DNA of 64,000 nt from JAJCYK01 sp965212195 (lineage in GTDB: Bacteria; Bacteroidota; Bacteroidia; Cytophagales; Cyclobacteriaceae), in assembly GCA_965212195.1 (NCBI GenBank), contig CBDBUW010000017.1:124001-188000 (forward strand). Reading direction: 5' to 3'. The translations under genes were made by a program, and so were the position numbers. Within the stretch, counting starts at the first letter, position 1; each line of letters opens with the position of its first letter. The notes below the pieces were generated by a model that was given only the letters and a program-made list of their open reading frames with translations, had not been told where the DNA came from and searched no databases. Below, in pieces: positions 36,025 through 45,514 of the stretch.

Positions 36025-36033
36025 ACAAAAGGA

Positions 36034-37758
36034 TTATTCGCTTGAGGCAAGCTGTACTTTAGCTCTTTTCATGGCCCAATAGGCAGTCAGAAAGTAGACA
36101 ATGGTGCAAATAAAGCCGTAAAAATAGAAGGCTTCCCGGTTTTCCTTGTAAGCACTTTCATGTTCACTACCGAATAATACAATAACCGCGAGCACCAAGG
36201 TTATCCCCAAAGCAGTAATAGCGATGGCCTTTAGGACTTTCGAGAGCACTGAGTAATCTTTTGTCAAAACAGTTTCCTGTTTCGCCAATTTTTCATGATA
36301 TGAGAGTACCCATTGATCGTATTGCGCTTCCTTTGCTTCTTCTTCCGGGTATGACTTTTTTGCACCGTAAGCTCCCGCTAGAAGCGTATAAACGATGATG
36401 GTGAAGATCCAGGTGGGAATAAATAAATAGAAGAAGGACATCACATCCAGATAATTCAATCCAAAACCAAATACTAATCCCAATCCCCAGGAGGTTACAG
36501 CGGGCAAACTATGTGCGAAATCCTGAAACTTAGACCAATATCGGGTATAGCCAATTTTTGGGAATATCTGATGTTCTGCGAAAACGATGGCACCAACGGG
36601 AACGACCAACAAGCCGGCATAGGTCAGTAGCGGTAAAATTTGTGAAAACACAAACGGAAAGCATGCGATGGCGACCATTGCAAGGCCCACCACCATGGTC
36701 GTCGTTTTTCTTGAAAAGCTCGTAAAGATGGCTTGTGCCGCCAATCCCGCCCGATATAAATTGGTAATTGCGGTGGTCCAGCCAGCCACAATTACGATCA
36801 CAAATCCCGACCAACCCAAGGCATAATAGGCCACATCACCTGGGTCCAGTTCAACAATGGTTTTTCCTAATATGACGGCTGCACCTGCGCCCATGATCCC
36901 GGCTGCGATCCAGGCTATATAATGCCCAAACAGCATGCCCGTACTTGTTGCCAATCCGTAGCTTTTCTTTTTCGCAAATCGCAGCAAAGCCATATCTATT
37001 AATCCAAAGTGGGTGATGGTATTTGCCGCCCAGGCAAAGCCGATGACTTCAAGCAGACCAATCCCGGGTTCTCCAATAGCGTTCACCCCTGTCCAGATGG
37101 ATTGATTTCCAATACTGATAAAGTCGGTCCAACTTTCAGGTGATGTTTTTCCAATTGCTGATAAGGTCAAGGCGGGCAATAGCACCATGGCGCCACTTGC
37201 AAACATAGTAAATAGCCAGGGGGCGCAGATGCCTGAAAATTCAGTAACAGCATTAAAACCGTACATGGCAACGGATACGACCACGATGCCGACCAATATA
37301 ACAATCAGCACAAACCAAAAATTTGTAGGGTACCAATTTAATTGTGCAGGAATATCAAAAGCAAACCGAACGGCTGTAGCCGAAACAGTGACCATAGCGG
37401 CAGAAATAACCGTAAAAATCAGCACATTGGCCCAATCGTACAGATAGGACATTTTTTTTCCCGCAATCTTTTTGAGATAGGTGTAAAGGCTTAGGCGAGT
37501 ATCTACCGCGATTGGTGAGGTGATCAATGTCCAGCTGAGCACGGCCAGTATATTGCCGACAAGCAGTCCAATGACAATATCCATGGTCTTTGCACCCAAA
37601 GCGACAAAGGTTGCCCCAATGACAAATTCCGTTGCCGCCACATGTTCAGCCGCATATAGCCCTGCAAAATGACTCCAGTGGTGTAGTTTATGCTTAGGAA
37701 CAGGCAATTGTTCTACCTGCATTCCTTCCAATGTAGAGAAGTCGATAGGTTTATTCAT
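36034..37758 (-). CDS. NCS1-type permease (purine/cytosine permease family)
   Basis: This 574-residue membrane protein has about twelve hydrophobic segments. LHHWSHFAGLYAAEHVAATEF and FVALGAKTMDIVIGLLVGN at the start match the NCS1/codB-like transporter layout, with a charged C-terminal extension containing a YPEEEAKEAQYDQW stretch. NCS1 proteins import nucleobases, allantoin or related compounds by cation symport. Its pairing with a mannitol/fructuronate dehydrogenase suggests that this branch may carry a polyol or sugar-acid related substrate instead; this is inference. It is probably the first gene of the two-gene operon. Confidence 0.82.
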   Translation of the reverse strand: MNKPIDFSTLEGMQVEQLPVPKHKLHHWSHFAGLYAAEHVAATEFVIGATFVALGAKTMDIVIGLLVGNILAVLSWTLITSPIAVDTRLSLYTYLKKIAGKKMSYLYDWANVLIFTVISAAMVTVSATAVRFAFDIPAQLNWYPTNFWFVLIVILVGIVVVSVAMYGFNAVTEFSGICAPWLFTMFASGAMVLLPALTLSAIGKTSPESWTDFISIGNQSIWTGVNAIGEPGIGLLEVIGFAWAANTITHFGLIDMALLRFAKKKSYGLATSTGMLFGHYIAWIAAGIMGAGAAVILGKTIVELDPGDVAYYALGWSGFVIVIVAGWTTAITNLYRAGLAAQAIFTSFSRKTTTMVVGLAMVAIACFPFVFSQILPLLTYAGLLVVPVGAIVFAEHQIFPKIGYTRYWSKFQDFAHSLPAVTSWGLGLVFGFGLNYLDVMSFFYLFIPTWIFTIIVYTLLAGAYGAKKSYPEEEAKEAQYDQWVLSYHEKLAKQETVLTKDYSVLSKVLKAIAITALGITLVLAVIVLFGSEHESAYKENREAFYFYGFICTIVYFLTAYWAMKRAKVQLASSE

Positions 37759-37807
37759 TTAATTAGTTTCTTTGGTGGCCGTATCTTTAAGATTAATGCA
37801 CCATAGC

Positions 37808-37958
37808 TAGTTTATAATGGGATAAAATGCCCATTCTTAGCAGCCCAAAATTGGAAAAAAACCTAACAAAAGGAAATTATTGTAAAAACATCTAACGTCC
37901 GCTTTGGGTCGTAAGCGGACTTTGGTGAACGTCTGCTATCGGCCATAAGCGGACGTAG
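37808..37958. repeat. Dispersed two-hairpin repeat element, copy 5 (best preserved)
   Basis: A ~150-base element homologous to 28201-28351. It ends in two intact hairpins: 37894-37924 (GTCCGCTT pairs with AAGCGGAC around TGGGTCGT) and 37927-37958 (GTCTGCTATCGG side pairs with AAGCGGAC). It lies upstream of the permease gene start and downstream of the STM3941-like gene. Confidence 0.7.
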
Positions 37959-37978
37959 CATGTTTACTATTGCCTGAT

Positions 37979-38413
37979 TTATGCCATGGATCTGTAGGAC
38001 TTTACTATTTCTTCTATTTCATGAGGCTTTTTTTCAAACATATCTAGGTTCACGCACCGCTCTCCATTTGGGCCCTTCAAAATCATAAAGTAGCCCTTAC
38101 CTTTTTCTTTGTTGAAACTGAGTTCAGACAGTTCATGCCAATAATACCGTGTGGATTTGTTATTTAACTTTATCTCAATGCACTTCGGATCTAATAATAT
38201 TGATGAAGAGTTATCCAGTATTTTTTTTAAGAAGCCCATAGCATATATCAAAAGGCCAAGACTTACTGGGGCAGCCATTAATCGGACAATCTTATTGTCT
38301 GAAAAATAATCAGTTAGATATACAAAGTAACTTGTTGATACGACTAATAAAAGAAGGTAAATAATCGTAACAACAAATCCTTTTTTATTTAATCTGATTT
38401 CCAGCCTATTCAT
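37979..38413 (-). CDS. STM3941-like small membrane protein
   Basis: This 144-residue protein has two N-terminal membrane segments (about residues 12-32 and 45-65). A PH-like beta domain follows, with ILLDPKCIEIKLNNKSTRYYW, LSELSFNKEKGKGYFMILKG and a C-terminal EIEEIVKSYR helix, the layout of the STM3941 family. Its function is not established. It lies between two repeat elements and is not obviously in an operon. Confidence 0.7.
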   Translation of the reverse strand: MNRLEIRLNKKGFVVTIIYLLLLVVSTSYFVYLTDYFSDNKIVRLMAAPVSLGLLIYAMGFLKKILDNSSSILLDPKCIEIKLNNKSTRYYWHELSELSFNKEKGKGYFMILKGPNGERCVNLDMFEKKPHEIEEIVKSYRSMA

Positions 38414-38448
38414 TTTGATGACTCAAATCAACTTTAATATGGTCAAGA

Positions 38449-38478
38449 TATTCCGCTTACGGCCAGCAGTGGACGTTG
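38449..38478. repeat. Dispersed palindromic repeat, copy 6 (degenerate)
   Basis: TTCCGCTTACGGCCAGCAGT followed by GGACGTTG keeps the core and one arm of the hairpin unit; the other arm has changed. Confidence 0.5.
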
Positions 38479-38533
38479 ACAAATAACTGTCACTCGGCAC
38501 GGGCGACATATAGGTCTTCTTGTATGCCGTTTT

Positions 38534-38830
38534 TTATTCTTCGTCCTCATCATTATATGTATTGAATATCATAGAATATCCATACTCCTCTAATTCATCG
38601 AAATACTGTTGATAGTCCTCAGGTAAATCCTCTTTATTTTCAAACGTGTAGTATTTGTCTTCTACATTTAATATATCCCATCCATTCTCTACCACATAGT
38701 ATTATGACATTTCCATAACTCCATCGTAGTCTTTATAGTCAATCAAGATTGAAGCATAAGCTCCTATGACTTTTCCAAAGAAATCTTCATTCTCCTTTTT
38801 TGGCTTACAGTGAATTACTATATGAAACAT
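38534..38830 (-). pseudogene. Small acidic protein gene broken by one in-frame stop
   Basis: Read on the minus strand from ATG 38830, the frame gives MFHIVIHCKPKKENEDFFGK, continues for 42 residues to VMEMS, meets a single TAA, and resumes in the same frame with YYVVENGWDILNVEDKYYTF until EDEE and a stop at 38534-38536. The total is 98 codons with one interior stop. The coding character is the same on both sides (acidic and aromatic, no other stop), so this is one gene with a nonsense change or a sequencing error at the TAA codon. I recognise no named family. Confidence 0.7.
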
Positions 38831-38994
38831 TTCAATTTATTATTCTACTTGTTTACTCATTCTATTCTGCAATTTATTTTCTAAGGTTAAATTTTCTTGA
38901 TTTCAAATGGCATACAACTATAATATAAACGCACAATTTAACACGTATTTATCACTCCATTTGATAGTGTAACGCACTAAAATTAAAAATTTCT

Positions 38995-39023
38995 GAACGT
39001 CCGCTTTGGGTCGTAAGCAGACC
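38995..39023. repeat. Dispersed palindromic repeat, copy 7
   Basis: Single unit: GTCCGCTT pairs with AAGCAGAC around TGGGTCGT. It lies just downstream of the TonB-receptor operon and may serve as its transcript end. Confidence 0.65.
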
Positions 39024-39042
39024 TTATATCTTTTATACTCCA

Positions 39043-39753
39043 CTACAGTTGTTCCAACACAGTTTGTAAAGAACTGGTCATTTTATGGTTCTTTTTGAAC
39101 CTTAGTCTTTCATTTTGTATAAATGATACCAGTTCCGGATAGTCGCCAAATGCCTGTATTACGTCCTTTTTATTTTTGATAATATGTTGCTTCCCCTTCA
39201 CCACAAGAATATGGGTATCTTCCTGAAAGAACTTTCTTAACAGTTCCCCCGGTAGACCGGTATTGCCCACAATGGTCTTTTGGGTTTTCACAAATAATTG
39301 TATATCCGTTCCTTGATATGCTGATAAGTAGTACCCCGGGTCCAAGGTGTGGGTACTATCGGTTATGTTGACAAACTTAAGGTGGTTGATTTCGAAATTT
39401 GTAATTCGGGAATTATCCAAAATTATTGGCTTGGACAAACCATCCTGTACTATAAAAGTCGCCAACAAATCATTATAGATATCGTAATTCAAGAGGATAT
39501 TATGATAGGTAATACCTTCAAAGGTCACAGCTCCTTCATTATAGAAAGATTCACCCCAGAACTGATGCCCTTTTACAGCAGGATACTTATAGTCATACAT
39601 TTTACCCTGTAGTAGTTGCTGGAGGCGTAATTTTTGAAATACAATTTGTTCCTCATTACTGTCTGCCTGACTTGTTCCGCTTTGATCGTTTTGTCCTATG
39701 GCCCATAAAGGCACAAATAACAACACCAAAAATGTCTGTAACGCGGTCATCAT
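39043..39753 (-). CDS. Periplasmic protein, last gene of the TonB-receptor operon
   Basis: This is a protein of about 236 residues. From ATG 39753 it begins with a Sec signal (MMTALQTFLVLLFVPLWAIG, cut near GQ). A beta-rich domain follows, including GVTFE/ITYHNILLNYDIYNDLL-like strands (VTFEGITYHNILLNYDIYND), and the C-terminus is a basic helix. No named family is recognised. The ATG overlaps the stop of the upstream MG2-plug gene (ATGA), implying translational coupling. Its place in the operon suggests an envelope protein working with the TonB receptor. A longer frame (from 39915) runs into the upstream gene and is rejected. Confidence 0.75.
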   Translation of the reverse strand: MMTALQTFLVLLFVPLWAIGQNDQSGTSQADSNEEQIVFQKLRLQQLLQGKMYDYKYPAVKGHQFWGESFYNEGAVTFEGITYHNILLNYDIYNDLLATFIVQDGLSKPIILDNSRITNFEINHLKFVNITDSTHTLDPGYYLSAYQGTDIQLFVKTQKTIVGNTGLPGELLRKFFQEDTHILVVKGKQHIIKNKKDVIQAFGDYPELVSFIQNERLRFKKNHKMTSSLQTVLEQL

Positions 39754-41594
39754 GGCGAATTGGTTTTTACCACTTCTATCCGTTTTGTCTGGTGAATGCT
39801 TGCTCCCGAGGAAGTCACACCATTCACTACAATGACGTATTCTCCCGATGAATCTCCGGTATAAAAGTGCAGCCCTTTTGACGTTGTAGCAGTCAACATA
39901 ACCATGGGATTCCAATACAGCGTATTACGTCGATCCGGTATTCGAAGATTATCACTTGTTGACCCGCTATGGTCTGGATGATGGAACCTCAACTGATTTT
40001 GTAAACTATGGTAGGACTTTAGTTCAATACCATTCGGCAATTCCAGTCCTGCTAAATTGCCGCCATAGGTCTTTAAATTAATTATGCCATGAAAGGCCCT
40101 GTTGCCGATGAAATATTTTTTAGTTACTACATCGATCGACTTAATTTTGAGCACATCAATATCAAGGGCCCATTGGGTTTCAGGAACCGGCACACCGTCC
40201 AGCATTAACAAAGCAGGTTGATCGAAAAACAGATTATTTGCCAGAGAATGGATGTTGGAATATTCATCCCATACGTGCACGGTTATTGATCCTTTGTTTC
40301 TTCGCAGTGTTACATAGCGAACGTATTCGATGAACACCTCCTCTAAGGAAGGAAATCTTGTATACTCATCCAGTGCGTATTGAAATTCCGGTTCACCATA
40401 AAAAGGTGTTTCAAGATATTCATTGGGAATTGGCATACCATGAATGCGGGTATACTCCTGATATAGGTTGGATATTTGCGTATTGACCGACTGTCTTTCA
40501 ATAAATTCGATGGTAGCCGAATCAATCTTTAAAGGAAGTGGCATTTGGCTGGGCACTCTGTGGTCAAAAGAAGATTTAATGGAAATGTTGGGAGTTCCGT
40601 TATCTGTTGACCAAACGTATAACTGCTGCAGATCAATCTTTGGGGATAATTGAACGGCAAAATTGTCCCCATCAATATCCAATGGCTGGTAGATTCTTGC
40701 CGCATCACCCCCCACGGAAACAAATAGACTGTTTTCAGGGGACAGGCCATCTCTATTTTCAATTTTGCCGTAGAAGATCGGCCCCACGGTCTCTGGAAAA
40801 TACCCGGGTAAGTCTGATGGTGGTGCCGACTTAAGATCTTCCTGATCTACAATTCCGTCAGAGAATCTATGAGGGTCCGATTCCAACGCTTGATGATAAG
40901 GGTACACCGCTACAGACAGATTAGTGGTCTTATCTTGCTCACTATCAAGGAACCTCAATTCAACTTTAACCGCTTCACGGGTGGTATAAACTTCTTTGTT
41001 GGTTATGATGTTGACTTTGCTTGCAGTCAGTGATTCGTTGTTAAGGACCCTGTCGGCAGTAAGGTCGCTCAAGTCACTATTGGCAACTTCGGCATCAAAG
41101 TTATCTTCAGCAAGTTCTGTCAAGGGATTAAAAACCGCGATCTGCTGTTCAAAAAAGTATTTTTGATGCCTGTTGCGCATCCAGGAGGTATAAGCACGAA
41201 ACAAATACCTGCCGGTACTCAGCTGTGAAGGGAGCAGTATTTGACCCACTCCTATTCCGGAGTTTAGCAATGATTTTACCTGTATAACCGGTTGGCCTTC
41301 GGGATTGATCAGTTCCACATACAATACTTTACTTAGGGTTGAGAATTGTTTATGGGGTAAACTGGTACAATAGGCTTTAAACCATAGGGTCTCGCCAGTC
41401 AGATAATATGGCCTGTCAGTATGCACCCAAACCTCTTCTACATATGCCTCAGCATTATCGGCATTAAAGGGATCAACGGAATCCAATGCTTGTGCGCTAG
41501 CACTATTTTGAAGCTGAGCGATAAGAAATATCAAAATTATCCCCGTAAAAAGAATGTTGCTGTAACCATGGTTAAATTTAAATTTCATCACCAT
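39750..41594 (-). CDS. MG2-domain protein with TonB plug-like C-terminus
   Basis: This 614-residue secreted protein has a signal peptide with core ILFTGIILIFLIAQL. The N-terminal EEVWVHTDRPYYLTGETLWF and GRYLFRAYTSWMRN are the macroglobulin MG2 pattern of Bacteroidota surface proteins. The C-terminal part holds PALLMLDGVPVPE, an IKSIDVVTKKYFIGNRAFHG segment and GIINLKTYGG, which copy the plug domain of TonB receptors. The protein has no barrel, so it may dock to the receptor from the periplasmic side. It starts three bases after the DUF4249 stop and overlaps the next gene. Confidence 0.82.
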   Translation of the reverse strand: MVMKFKFNHGYSNILFTGIILIFLIAQLQNSASAQALDSVDPFNADNAEAYVEEVWVHTDRPYYLTGETLWFKAYCTSLPHKQFSTLSKVLYVELINPEGQPVIQVKSLLNSGIGVGQILLPSQLSTGRYLFRAYTSWMRNRHQKYFFEQQIAVFNPLTELAEDNFDAEVANSDLSDLTADRVLNNESLTASKVNIITNKEVYTTREAVKVELRFLDSEQDKTTNLSVAVYPYHQALESDPHRFSDGIVDQEDLKSAPPSDLPGYFPETVGPIFYGKIENRDGLSPENSLFVSVGGDAARIYQPLDIDGDNFAVQLSPKIDLQQLYVWSTDNGTPNISIKSSFDHRVPSQMPLPLKIDSATIEFIERQSVNTQISNLYQEYTRIHGMPIPNEYLETPFYGEPEFQYALDEYTRFPSLEEVFIEYVRYVTLRRNKGSITVHVWDEYSNIHSLANNLFFDQPALLMLDGVPVPETQWALDIDVLKIKSIDVVTKKYFIGNRAFHGIINLKTYGGNLAGLELPNGIELKSYHSLQNQLRFHHPDHSGSTSDNLRIPDRRNTLYWNPMVMLTATTSKGLHFYTGDSSGEYVIVVNGVTSSGASIHQTKRIEVVKTNSP

Positions 41595-41597
41595 TAC

Positions 41598-42785
41598 TTA
41601 ATCAATCCAATAACCCGGTTTTTCCGTTGTACCTCCATGATAGGTGCAATCACTACAGGGTACTGTGGTAATTATATATCCGGTAATATTCACGAAGTCC
41701 CTCCAAAAATCATGAAATACCAAGCCTCGTTGTATCGCTTCAAAAACTTCAGCATCTGAAGTTGCACTTTTATCTATAACATATGTATCACTGGTACATA
41801 GAGTAATGAGCGTGGCATCGACCACCACTTCTTCGGGCACATCAGTACTTCGATCGATAAATATTCTTTTGCTGGCAACGGAACTGGCTGAGAAATATCC
41901 CAGCACGGGCTCAGGCGAATTCACCCTATGCAGATTTCCGGTTATGGACTGAGGCTGGCGATCAAATAAGGTTCCGCTTTCGTCCACCGTTTCCTTTAGA
42001 TTTTTCCAAAAGAAATATTCTTCCTCGTCAAGTGCATATTGATTTACTAATAAACTATAGCGTATTCTGAGACGTGGCGTTTTAGTAGTGACATATAAGA
42101 TGGGATGCTGGGAAACGATGTCTTGGTCATTCTGAATGGAAGAAGCTATGTTGATTGATGTTGAAGGTACTTCAATCCAACATGTTTCCTTTTCCTCAAT
42201 TATTCTAACGTTATCATTGCCTAGATACTCAAAGGGAGTGGCATAGGGAACCCTGTATTGCCAGGATTCCGTCCATTCGTATCGATAGTATCGGGTTTCA
42301 TTAGTAGGATCCTGGGTATCAACAAAAGTCTGCATTCCCTGAAGCAGCCCTTCTCTTGAATCTTGTTCCATATAAGTAAAATAGACACTATCCATGGGAG
42401 GGCTTCGCTTTAGTAGTTTCCAATCTGATTGGTAAGTTGCCTCATCCCTGGTTTGGATGGTTAGTTGGTATTGCTCGCCAATTTCTCCTTGCAAGCCGTT
42501 TTCCGAGGTGAAATAATATCCATCCATGGATTCCTCAAGTATTTCTGACTGACCCGATGCGGTTTCAATAGTAACTATGGCGCCGGACTCCGCAGGGAAA
42601 TCAGTGTTACCCAAGGGGCTGCTTCTTGAAAGTTTGATCATATACGGTCCGGGCTGATCGGTAATCATACCATCTACCACCAACAAGCTATTTCCTGAAG
42701 GAACTTCCACTTCGAATGGCTCCCGGCAGCCCAGCACCGGTAAGAGCAGTGAAATAGTCAATATTGCTAAGTTCCTAATTGTCAT
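41598..42785 (-). CDS. DUF4249 surface lipoprotein
   Basis: This 395-residue protein has a lipoprotein signal (MTIRNLAILTISLLLPVLG, then Cys 20). Its N-terminus is the DUF4249 type: LLVVDGMITDQPGPYMIKLS and GAIVTIETASGQ, with YQLTIQTRDEATYQSDW following. DUF4249 proteins are usually encoded directly after a TonB receptor, as here, and probably play a SusD-like role of surface substrate capture; that role is inferred. Its start codon overlaps the receptor stop (TAATG), and the MG2-plug gene follows closely. Confidence 0.88.
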   Translation of the reverse strand: MTIRNLAILTISLLLPVLGCREPFEVEVPSGNSLLVVDGMITDQPGPYMIKLSRSSPLGNTDFPAESGAIVTIETASGQSEILEESMDGYYFTSENGLQGEIGEQYQLTIQTRDEATYQSDWKLLKRSPPMDSVYFTYMEQDSREGLLQGMQTFVDTQDPTNETRYYRYEWTESWQYRVPYATPFEYLGNDNVRIIEEKETCWIEVPSTSINIASSIQNDQDIVSQHPILYVTTKTPRLRIRYSLLVNQYALDEEEYFFWKNLKETVDESGTLFDRQPQSITGNLHRVNSPEPVLGYFSASSVASKRIFIDRSTDVPEEVVVDATLITLCTSDTYVIDKSATSDAEVFEAIQRGLVFHDFWRDFVNITGYIITTVPCSDCTYHGGTTEKPGYWID

Positions 42786-45514
42786 TAAAACTTGAAATTA
42801 TAGGTTATAGTAGGTATTGGTTGTGCGAAAACCGATAATTTGAACACCTCAAGGTTCCCATCTCCTGACTCCGTGAATACCGAAAAAGCATTGTCGCGTC
42901 CCAGTAAATTATAAACTGAAAACGACCAGGAACCATGAGCCAGTTTGTCCACTTTGTGGTTACCCTCCAGGTTAATTGCCAGATCGAACCTTATGTAGTC
43001 AGGGATTCTAAATTGATTTCGATCCGTAAAAAATGGCACTACCTGACCATTAAGCTGGTACTGGGCAAAGGGTAAAGTTGTAGGCCGACCACTATGGTAG
43101 TTAAAGTTCAAGGTCATATTAATCCGTTGGTTAAACTTGTAATTAGTGATAACCGAAAGATTATGAGGTTGATCGAAGTTTGACGGGTAATACGCACCAT
43201 TGTTAATCTGTTCTTCAAGAAATTCACTAGCCGCTTGGACCTCACTGCGTGAGTAGGTGTAACTAATCCAGCCATTTAATTTTCCTGACTTTTTTCGAAG
43301 TAAGAATTCCAGCCCGTAAGATCTTCCTTTGGCCCTGATTATGTCCGTCTCCAAAACTTCATTTATGAATAGATCCGCACCGGGCTTATATTCCAATAGA
43401 TTGTCGGCGGTCTTAAAATAGCCTTCTAAGGATATCTCTAACCCTTGTTGATAAAAAGTACGGTACAGGCCCGCCGAATACTGCAGCCCAACTTGCGGCT
43501 TGATGTTTTGGTCGCTTAACCTCCAGACATCGGTGGGGGCAATTGCCGTAGTATTGGTTAGCAGGTGTATGTATTGCCTGGTTTTATCCAGGCTTAATTT
43601 CAAGGAAAGATTTGAATTAATTATATATCGAAGCGAGAATCTATATTCCAATCCCCCATAAGTTTGCACCCATTCTCCGTTTTGATAATTTACCGTATCG
43701 GTAATATAAATAACCTCCTTGCTTAAACCGGATTGGTAGGAATATACCTCCTGGGGCCCCAGCCGGCCAAAACCTGAAAATCGAAGACCCCCGTACAAAC
43801 TTAATGTCGGTGACACTACGAATTCATCACCCATGTAGACGGCGTATTCTACACCCTTCTCCTGTTCCAGATCAACAGGGCTTATGTTAGAATCTTCCCT
43901 GGCGTCAAGTGTTCCAGGTTTCAACGAATAACCGGTAGCACTTAACCCGAACTTCAAACTGTGACGTTCGTTCAGTAAATAATCAAAATCTGCATTAGCA
44001 TTTATTTGATTGATGGCATAGTTAAGATCGAAAGCTTGTTTAGGGTTACTATTGCTCTGTATGTCATAATTATAATTGCTAAAACTTGCTGAAAAAAGGC
44101 CGAAGAACTTATTGCTAAAGGTATGACGCCACTGCAAACTGGCCCCAGAGTTGAAATATCGATATAAGGTATCCGAATTTAGGCGGAATCGATCCCTGCT
44201 ATGATAGAAAGAAGCAGTTAGGTTATTTTTGGTATCAATTTGACTGGTAACCTTACCGATTACATCCGAGAAGGAAGCATCACTATTTTTCAGCGCCGGG
44301 TCATCCAATAAATTCAGAATATAGTCGGAGTAGGTAGAACGAATTCCCAATAGAAAGGAACTGGTGTCCTTTTTTATGGGCCCCTCTAACGTAACACGGC
44401 CGGTTATAGGAGAAATTCCCCCTGCAATGGTAAGCTTCTTTTTATTACCATCACGAATGCCAATATCAAATACCGAGGCCAGGCGCCCTCCATACTGTGC
44501 TTGAATACCGCTCTTATATAAATTGGCGCTTTTGATTACATCTGGGTTAAAGGCAGAGAAAAATCCAAATAAATGACTGGGATTGTATATCACGGTATTA
44601 TTCAGAAGTATCAGATTTTGATCGGTGTTTCCCCCCCGCACGTTGAACCCCAGAGCCCCTTCTCCCACGGATTGAACACCTGGAACGTTCAGCGCGATTT
44701 TCATTACGTCAACTTCTCCCAGCGCCGTGGGTATATTTTTTATGTCTTTGATATTTAACTTAACAATCCCCGTTTGTACGCTTTCCACATGGTCCTTTTC
44801 ATCGGAGATCACAATCTCCTTTAAAGAGGTAATGCTCTCCTCCATTTCAATATTAAGAGATCCCTCACTGTGAATGGTGGTCCTGGCGACCAGCTCTTTC
44901 ATGCCAATAGACTGGAAATGAATTTCCGAAACACCTTTTGGTAAAGTGATCAAATAGTAACCAAAGGCGTCCGTAGTAGTGCCGATCAATGGGTCTTTTA
45001 CAAATACTGAGGTTCCCACCAAGGGCTCTCCGGAATTTATATCCCGAACATAACCATATACCGAAGCCTTGCCTGCGATGAATCTATCAGTGGGATCTCC
45101 GATGGTGTAGTTTCTAATGGATCTTGCGGGGCTTGGCTCTTCAGCCAATATGGGTCTTAAAGAAGGATCAACCACGTCTAAAGCCACTGACTGCGATGGT
45201 TTCGACCACTGAGATATTATCTCGTGATCTTTGGTAAGTATTACCTTATTCCCTGAAATATAAAAATGCAAGCTGGTGTTATTAAAAACTGCCCGCAGGA
45301 ATTGTTTCAAGGATAGTTCCTCAGCAGCCAAGGTCACCTCAAATCCGGAAGTCCAAGCCTCCGGATAATAGAAGTGCAAAGGATATCGATCTTCCAGATC
45401 TTTTACTACTTCTTCCCAAGGTGCATTCTGGTAGGTGGCGTTAATGGTGAGCGGCGGAGTCTGGCCATAGGCCAGGCCATGAAAACCAATAAAAATAAGT
45501 ACCCAGAGTCTCAT
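42785..45514 (-). CDS. TonB-dependent receptor with N-terminal STN domain
   Basis: This 909-residue outer-membrane receptor has, in order, a signal peptide and an STN domain (about residues 22-92, ATYQNAPWEEVVKDLEDRYP and LSLKQFLRAVFNNTSLHFYI). A carboxypeptidase-regulatory-like domain follows (GYVRDINSGEPLVGTSVFVK), then a plug (GVQSVGEGALGFNVRGGNTD) and a beta-barrel. STN domains in FecA-type receptors signal to a FecR anti-sigma factor, but no FecR gene is next to this operon. It is the first gene of the operon with DUF4249, MG2-plug and a small periplasmic protein. The ligand is unknown. Confidence 0.92.
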   Translation of the reverse strand: MRLWVLIFIGFHGLAYGQTPPLTINATYQNAPWEEVVKDLEDRYPLHFYYPEAWTSGFEVTLAAEELSLKQFLRAVFNNTSLHFYISGNKVILTKDHEIISQWSKPSQSVALDVVDPSLRPILAEEPSPARSIRNYTIGDPTDRFIAGKASVYGYVRDINSGEPLVGTSVFVKDPLIGTTTDAFGYYLITLPKGVSEIHFQSIGMKELVARTTIHSEGSLNIEMEESITSLKEIVISDEKDHVESVQTGIVKLNIKDIKNIPTALGEVDVMKIALNVPGVQSVGEGALGFNVRGGNTDQNLILLNNTVIYNPSHLFGFFSAFNPDVIKSANLYKSGIQAQYGGRLASVFDIGIRDGNKKKLTIAGGISPITGRVTLEGPIKKDTSSFLLGIRSTYSDYILNLLDDPALKNSDASFSDVIGKVTSQIDTKNNLTASFYHSRDRFRLNSDTLYRYFNSGASLQWRHTFSNKFFGLFSASFSNYNYDIQSNSNPKQAFDLNYAINQINANADFDYLLNERHSLKFGLSATGYSLKPGTLDAREDSNISPVDLEQEKGVEYAVYMGDEFVVSPTLSLYGGLRFSGFGRLGPQEVYSYQSGLSKEVIYITDTVNYQNGEWVQTYGGLEYRFSLRYIINSNLSLKLSLDKTRQYIHLLTNTTAIAPTDVWRLSDQNIKPQVGLQYSAGLYRTFYQQGLEISLEGYFKTADNLLEYKPGADLFINEVLETDIIRAKGRSYGLEFLLRKKSGKLNGWISYTYSRSEVQAASEFLEEQINNGAYYPSNFDQPHNLSVITNYKFNQRINMTLNFNYHSGRPTTLPFAQYQLNGQVVPFFTDRNQFRIPDYIRFDLAINLEGNHKVDKLAHGSWSFSVYNLLGRDNAFSVFTESGDGNLEVFKLSVFAQPIPTITYNFKF

